Below are positions 15,026-18,317 of a DNA stretch of 18,317 nt, in pieces; within the stretch, counting starts at the first letter, position 1, and every line of letters starts with the position of its first letter. The notes beneath the pieces were generated by a model. The model saw only the letters and a program-made list of their open reading frames with translations, was not told the origin of the DNA and ran no database searches. This stretch comes from Candidatus Methylarchaceae archaeon HK01M (lineage in GTDB: Archaea > Thermoproteota > Nitrososphaeria > Nitrososphaerales > JACAEJ01): positions 1-18,317 of the forward strand of contig JAKLZD010000123.1 of the NCBI GenBank assembly GCA_024256245.1. The letters run 5' to 3'. A program made the translations under genes and the position numbers.

Positions 15026-15669
15026 GTATGACAGCTTTGGTAATGGCTGGTGGAAGAGGGACACGTATAAGAGTTCAGGGGGAGAAGCCCTTATTGAAGA
15101 TAGGTGGTAAGCCTCTAATAGAGCATGTTATAGATGCACTAAAAGGAGCAGATGAAGTGGACAGGATAGTTGTTGCTGTCAGCAAGCATACACCCCAAAC
15201 ATCCAAGAAGGCAAGGGAGCTCTCAGTCGAGGCAATAGTGACATCTGGTGAGGGCTATATATTGGATGTACGTGAGGCTGTAAAGAGGTTGAAGTTAAGA
15301 TATCTCTTGACAATTTCAGCAGACCTACCTTTTATAACAGGAGAGGTCATCGACAAAGTGATAAAGCACTACATGAGTTGTGGCAAGTCTGTCTTAGCTG
15401 TTATGGTTCCTGCAGAGAGGTTCGAGAATCTGGGGTTGAGTGTTGATTTAGTCTTTGATGAGGATGGTAGGCGTCTGATTCCTACAGGCGTCAACGTTTT
15501 AGATTGCAACAAAGTCTATAGAGAAGAGTTCGAAAAAGAGCTCGATCAAGAGTTGCTTATAATAGATAGTGAAGAATTCGTCAACATCAACACGCTTCAA
15601 GACCTAAGGATAACTGAGCAACTATTCAACTCAAGATTATCGAATAACAGATCCTTTAAAGCATTATAA
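15022..15669 (+). CDS. cobY: Adenosylcobinamide-phosphate guanylyltransferase, archaeal type
   Basis: Transfers GMP from GTP to adenosylcobinamide phosphate; the archaeal replacement for bacterial CobU, without its kinase activity. That fits with cbiB making the phosphate directly. 215 residues. Visible: nucleotide-binding loop MAGGRGTRI (8-16), GEKPLLKIGGKPLIEH (20-35) and the metal-binding ISADLPF with D101. The protein is slightly longer at the C-terminus than compact family members. The ATG at 15022 overlaps the cobS stop (ATGA). It is the last gene of the operon; no adenosyltransferase or phosphoribosyltransferase (CobT) is present in the window. Confidence 0.94.
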   Translation: MSMTALVMAGGRGTRIRVQGEKPLLKIGGKPLIEHVIDALKGADEVDRIVVAVSKHTPQTSKKARELSVEAIVTSGEGYILDVREAVKRLKLRYLLTISADLPFITGEVIDKVIKHYMSCGKSVLAVMVPAERFENLGLSVDLVFDEDGRRLIPTGVNVLDCNKVYREEFEKELDQELLIIDSEEFVNINTLQDLRITEQLFNSRLSNNRSFKAL

Positions 15670-15693
15670 GACTAAGCAAGGAGTTTACATAAG

Positions 15694-15701
15694 TTTTAAA
15701 G
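15694..15701 (+). promoter_or_regulatory. Probable TATA box of the 601-residue membrane protein gene
   Basis: TTTTAAAG centred about 29 bases before the ATG at 15727, which has no ribosome binding site. This indicates a separate leaderless transcript rather than read-through from the cobalamin operon. Confidence 0.45.
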
Positions 15702-15726
15702 ATGAACTGAAATCTTATCAGATACG

Positions 15727-17532
15727 ATGTATGGAATTCCATCGCCCTTCAGAATTCTAGAAAGTGTCCCTGAGGAGTATAAAGAAGAAGACTTAGTGAT
15801 AAAGAACTTCTCATTAGTCAAGCTCATGGTATTCGATATGGGTAGCGTTGCAGATTTTAAATCGGATTCTATGAAAATCTGTGAATCTATGGTGCATAGT
15901 GGTTTCGCTGCCGCGAGTGAAGCTCTCGATGATATTCATGGAAAGGAGGAATACTTGGCAAGAAGGCTGAACATAGTAGATGAAGAAATCAAGACGCTCT
16001 GGAGAAGTCTTAAAGAAGAAGATAGAAAAAAGGCTGATACCAAGATAACGAACTATCTTGAGAGCATCCCCAAGATTAAGGTGAGGGAGTTCGAAAAGAA
16101 ATACATTGCTCTAACTTCTTTGCTCAATATGTACCTAACTTGGGACAGAGATCAGATTCCAGACTATGCTGAAAGAGGAATATTCTCACGGGCAATACTC
16201 TATCCAATTTTGATCAAGTTCGAATCTATGGATAAGTTTAGAGCAGTTAGGATCGTAGTCTCTTTATACAAAAGTGGGGTGGGTTGCATAGGCTTCTGGC
16301 TATTCCCAGCCGATCAAGAGTTAAAGGTAGACGAGATGATAGATTTGGTCCAACCAGCAAACGAGATCGAGGTGGAAATCGCCTTACCTGTCAACTTAAG
16401 AGAGGCGATAAAGGTTGACAGATTGGATGATTTAATAGAAGAAGCAAAAAAGTATGTAAAGATAGATTTTAAGAGAAAGGAGGAATTGGACAAAGAAGCG
16501 AACCAGAACAAGATAGCTAAAGAATTTGACATCACGTATACATGTTACCATTGCAACTTTTCTGATCTATCAATGATCTATAAATTCTTGGTTCATGCCC
16601 TCTATCTTGACTATCTGGGTAAAAAGAGAAACCCTGAAAACTTCAACATCCTTGAGAAAGCAAGCCCATATCAACGTAATCTGCTCATTCTTTACGAATT
16701 CCCAAAAGATATCAAGGATCCTTTTGAACAAATAGTTAAGATCCATCCACGACAGATTCTAGCCCTGATCGCCAACAATAAAGAATTTAAGACAAGAACG
16801 CCATCGATTGTTCGTAAAGATCTAGTCGATCTTTCTCCAAGTTTAGAACTAAGTCGGCTCTTTTCATCAAATGCTATGCTCTTGATCTGTTCGAGTAAGA
16901 TCTGGGAGGATATAAAAAATAAAAGCAAAAATATACTCATGACGCCCAGACTAGATGAGATTTCGAAAGATTTCGTAAATTTTGAAATCTTGTATCATTT
17001 GAGGATGCTTACAGAGATCTATGACTCCTTCTTGGCAGAATTATTGAGCAAGGAGGAGGTTGGAATGGATAAACTCGTCGATGCTGAGAAGATGGTAACC
17101 TATAGTTTAGAGGAGGCCAAGTCTCTGATTCACATAGTACTCGATCCTACAAGAAGTTTCTGGTCTTTTGCTGAAGAGAAGCTTGGAATTAAGAAATTGA
17201 ACAAAGCCCTTGAGAAAAAACTTTCGATGGTCAGGAGAAGTATCGCTAAAAAAAGATACGATGAATATCTTAAGATTCAGACCGATTTGGCGAACAAGAT
17301 GGAGAAGGAGGGGAAGTCTACTGATGTATTGGTGAGCGAAATATCAAAGATTGGGGAGAGGATGAAAGATTTCATTTTCTTCATCGCTGCCCTGACCTTC
17401 GTCTCGATATTAAATCAAGTAATACTTGGCGATTGGCGTATCGCCCTTGTAATATTCATCCTAGTTCCTTTCGTCTGGCTGCTCCTCCTTCACAGAGAAA
17501 GTGCTTCGAAATTTTTGTCGAAATTGAGATGA
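15727..17532 (+). CDS. Unrecognised protein with a large soluble domain and two C-terminal membrane segments
   Basis: I do not recognise a family with certainty. 601 residues. The first about 545 are soluble and mostly helical: a mixed alpha/beta region (1-220, including FDMGSVADF and a central GVGCIGFWLFP), a charged linker (230-265), a CYHC pair at 273-276, and a long charged helical stretch (about 440-545) that reads like a coiled coil. Two hydrophobic segments at about 550-568 and 572-588 are separated by a very short loop, leaving a basic tail. This plan (big cytoplasmic domain, long stalk helix, terminal hairpin) resembles CorA-type metal channels, but the diagnostic GMN motif between the two segments is missing, so I do not call it a transporter. 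It has its own promoter after the cobalamin operon. Confidence 0.7.
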   Translation: MYGIPSPFRILESVPEEYKEEDLVIKNFSLVKLMVFDMGSVADFKSDSMKICESMVHSGFAAASEALDDIHGKEEYLARRLNIVDEEIKTLWRSLKEEDRKKADTKITNYLESIPKIKVREFEKKYIALTSLLNMYLTWDRDQIPDYAERGIFSRAILYPILIKFESMDKFRAVRIVVSLYKSGVGCIGFWLFPADQELKVDEMIDLVQPANEIEVEIALPVNLREAIKVDRLDDLIEEAKKYVKIDFKRKEELDKEANQNKIAKEFDITYTCYHCNFSDLSMIYKFLVHALYLDYLGKKRNPENFNILEKASPYQRNLLILYEFPKDIKDPFEQIVKIHPRQILALIANNKEFKTRTPSIVRKDLVDLSPSLELSRLFSSNAMLLICSSKIWEDIKNKSKNILMTPRLDEISKDFVNFEILYHLRMLTEIYDSFLAELLSKEEVGMDKLVDAEKMVTYSLEEAKSLIHIVLDPTRSFWSFAEEKLGIKKLNKALEKKLSMVRRSIAKKRYDEYLKIQTDLANKMEKEGKSTDVLVSEISKIGERMKDFIFFIAALTFVSILNQVILGDWRIALVIFILVPFVWLLLLHRESASKFLSKLR

Positions 17533-17574
17533 AAGCCCAAATTATAGATTATTACTTTGATAAGTCGTCGATTA

Positions 17575-17658
17575 ATTAGATTAGAGTAAGGCTACGGCAC
17601 CGTTGCTTCGCGAGGGCTCTCGCACCTGACTAACACAACGGCTTTAGTCAAGTCTAAT
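17575..17658 (+). other. GC-rich 84-base imperfect hairpin, possible structured RNA or recombination site
   Basis: Arms 17575-17592 and 17641-17658 are complementary at 14 of 18 positions in DNA and 16 of 18 counting G-U pairs. Inside, CGTTG (17601-17605) pairs with CAACG (17636-17640) and GCGAG (17610-17614) with CTCGC (17619-17623) around a GGCT loop. An alternative stem TGACTAA/TTAGTCA (17627-17633 with 17644-17650) competes with it. The core is about 60% GC in a region near 37%. It lies between the 601-residue gene and the integrase remnant and partly inside the open integrase frame. No tRNA T-loop or anticodon arm could be fitted on either strand. Confidence 0.45.
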
Positions 17659-18168
17659 GATATAGGACAGATTCTAAAAAATTTTGAAGATTTTTATAAG
17701 ATCGATCTGGGACTTGCGCCAAGGACTATAAAGGATAGAAGAGACTGCATAAGGAATTTCATAAAGACTGTAAATAAAGACCTAAATAAGATAACAATAG
17801 AAGATATTCTATCCTACCTTGGAAGATATATAGACAAAGAGGGTTACAGGAATCAGCTAGCAACCCTTAAACTGTTCTTCAGGGACTTCTTGAAAGCTAG
17901 ATATTTGGTTGAGACCTTTAAGTTTCCAAGTCCATCTTTTAAGCCAAAAAGAGTGCCAACTAAAGAGGAATTAGCGATCTTCTATAATCATTTAGAGGGG
18001 CTTGATGTTAAAGCGTTCTTCCTGATATGTGCTACGAGCGGTCTAAGAAGGAATGAAGTCCTATTCTTGAACAGAGCTGAAATTGATTTAGAATCATGGG
18101 CAATCTTACCTAAAGAGCATATCACATATAGGAGCAAAAAATCATGGTTGATAGGGCATAATATATGA
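17590..18168 (+). pseudogene. Tyrosine recombinase (integrase) remnant, no start codon and truncated 3' end
   Basis: The frame is open from 17590 (after TAA 17587-17589) to TGA 18166-18168 but has no ATG, GTG or TTG before 17890. Sequence from about 17641 reads as an intact N-terminal SAM-like core-binding domain (QILKNFEDFYKIDLGLAPRT, then ATLKLFFRDFLKA), followed by the start of the catalytic domain with the first active-site arginine in ATSGLRRNEV (codon 18046-18048) and the lysine hairpin region (ITYRSKKSWL). It stops about 35 codons later: the HxxR box and the tyrosine nucleophile are missing. It is therefore catalytically dead, a leftover of a mobile element or the N-part of a gene split by integration. 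A converging gene begins 24 bases downstream, so the missing half is not adjacent. Confidence 0.75.
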
Positions 18169-18187
18169 ATAAAAAAAGAAGAAAGGA
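18169..18187 (-). terminator. T-rich terminator of the right-edge gene
   Basis: On the minus strand, downstream of the TAA at 18192-18194, the sequence reads TTTCTTCTTTTTTTATT. Archaeal transcription commonly ends at such T-runs without a hairpin. Confidence 0.4.
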
Positions 18188-18191
18188 GGGA

Positions 18192-18317
18192 TTAAAGTCT
18201 CAGTAACTTCACAATCCAAGGGAGTAGAGTGCTCCTTTTCTTGTAGAGTAGTAAGCCCAAGGGAAGCAACAGAAGTAGTATGAGAAGCCAGTACTGAGAT
18301 ACTGCTGGTAATAACTC
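18192..18317 (-). CDS. C-terminal membrane anchor of an unidentified protein (5' end outside window)
   Basis: Reading the minus strand from the right edge gives 41 residues ending in TAA at 18192: ELLPAVSQ, then a leucine-rich membrane segment (YWLLILLLLLPLGLLLY), then KKRS and a short basic tail. This is the usual end of an extracellular archaeal protein held by one C-terminal membrane helix, with the positive tail in the cytoplasm. The protein's identity cannot be told from this fragment. Its frame is open to the window edge and its stop is followed by a T-rich terminator. Confidence 0.6.
   Translation of the reverse strand, partial: ELLPAVSQYWLLILLLLLPLGLLLYKKRSTLLPWIVKLLRL

Noticed and set aside
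15727..17532. CorA magnesium channel
   Set aside because: The layout is similar but no GMN motif lies between the two membrane segments.
17575..17658. tRNA gene in the GC-rich hairpin
   Set aside because: Both strands allow an acceptor-like outer stem, and the minus strand even a D-arm-like GACT/AGTC, but there is no TTCRANNC T-loop, no seven-base anticodon loop and no GG in the D-loop.
1..18317. CRISPR arrays or insertion sequences
   Set aside because: No regularly spaced identical repeats and no transposase frame were seen; the only mobile-element trace is the integrase remnant at the right end.

Overview
This window is almost certainly archaeal. It carries an A/V-type ATP synthase, a split catalytic/regulatory aspartate carbamoyltransferase, archaeal-only cobalamin enzymes (CobY, CbiS), TTG and GTG starts, and several leaderless-looking genes with a TATA-like box 25-30 bases before the start codon. 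The moderate to low GC content and gene set suggest a TACK-type lineage (Bathyarchaeia, Thaumarchaeota or Aigarchaeota relatives), but the sequence alone does not settle this.

Layout, left to right. 1-1691 (minus): atpE then atpA, with atpA running off the left edge. 1800-4688: pyrimidine genes pyrI (minus) and pyrB (plus), separated and divergent, with two unrecognised genes between them: a 73-residue protein with a very strong ribosome binding site, and an ORF that looks like a fragment of a secreted beta-domain joined to an intracellular zinc protein. 4716-6920 (minus): nrdJ, a B12-dependent class II ribonucleotide reductase. 7129-9228 (minus, directly upstream of nrdJ): a striking protein with a winged helix, an ATP-cone and an NrdD-like domain that keeps the C-terminal zinc site but stops before the glycyl-radical loop. 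9281-15669 (plus, divergent from that regulator): a tight cobalamin assembly and salvage operon, cobD-cbiP-cbiB-cbiS-cobS-cobY, preceded by a possible 38-codon ORF. 15727-17532: a 601-residue protein of unknown function with two C-terminal membrane segments. 17575-18168: a GC-rich 84-base imperfect hairpin running into a start-less, 3'-truncated tyrosine integrase remnant. 18192-18317 (minus): the C-terminal membrane anchor of a gene that continues past the right edge.

How it fits together: NrdJ needs adenosylcobalamin, and the operon next door builds it. NrdJ shows no ATP-cone of its own, whereas the intervening DNA-binding protein has one, attached to what appears to be a catalytically dead class III reductase. 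That protein lies directly upstream of nrdJ and shares a short promoter region with the cobalamin operon. Imperfect repeats upstream of nrdJ look like operators. The best candidate for an undescribed system here is therefore a nucleotide-sensing, reductase-derived transcription factor that sets both the B12-dependent reductase and its cofactor supply. This is inference, not demonstrated.
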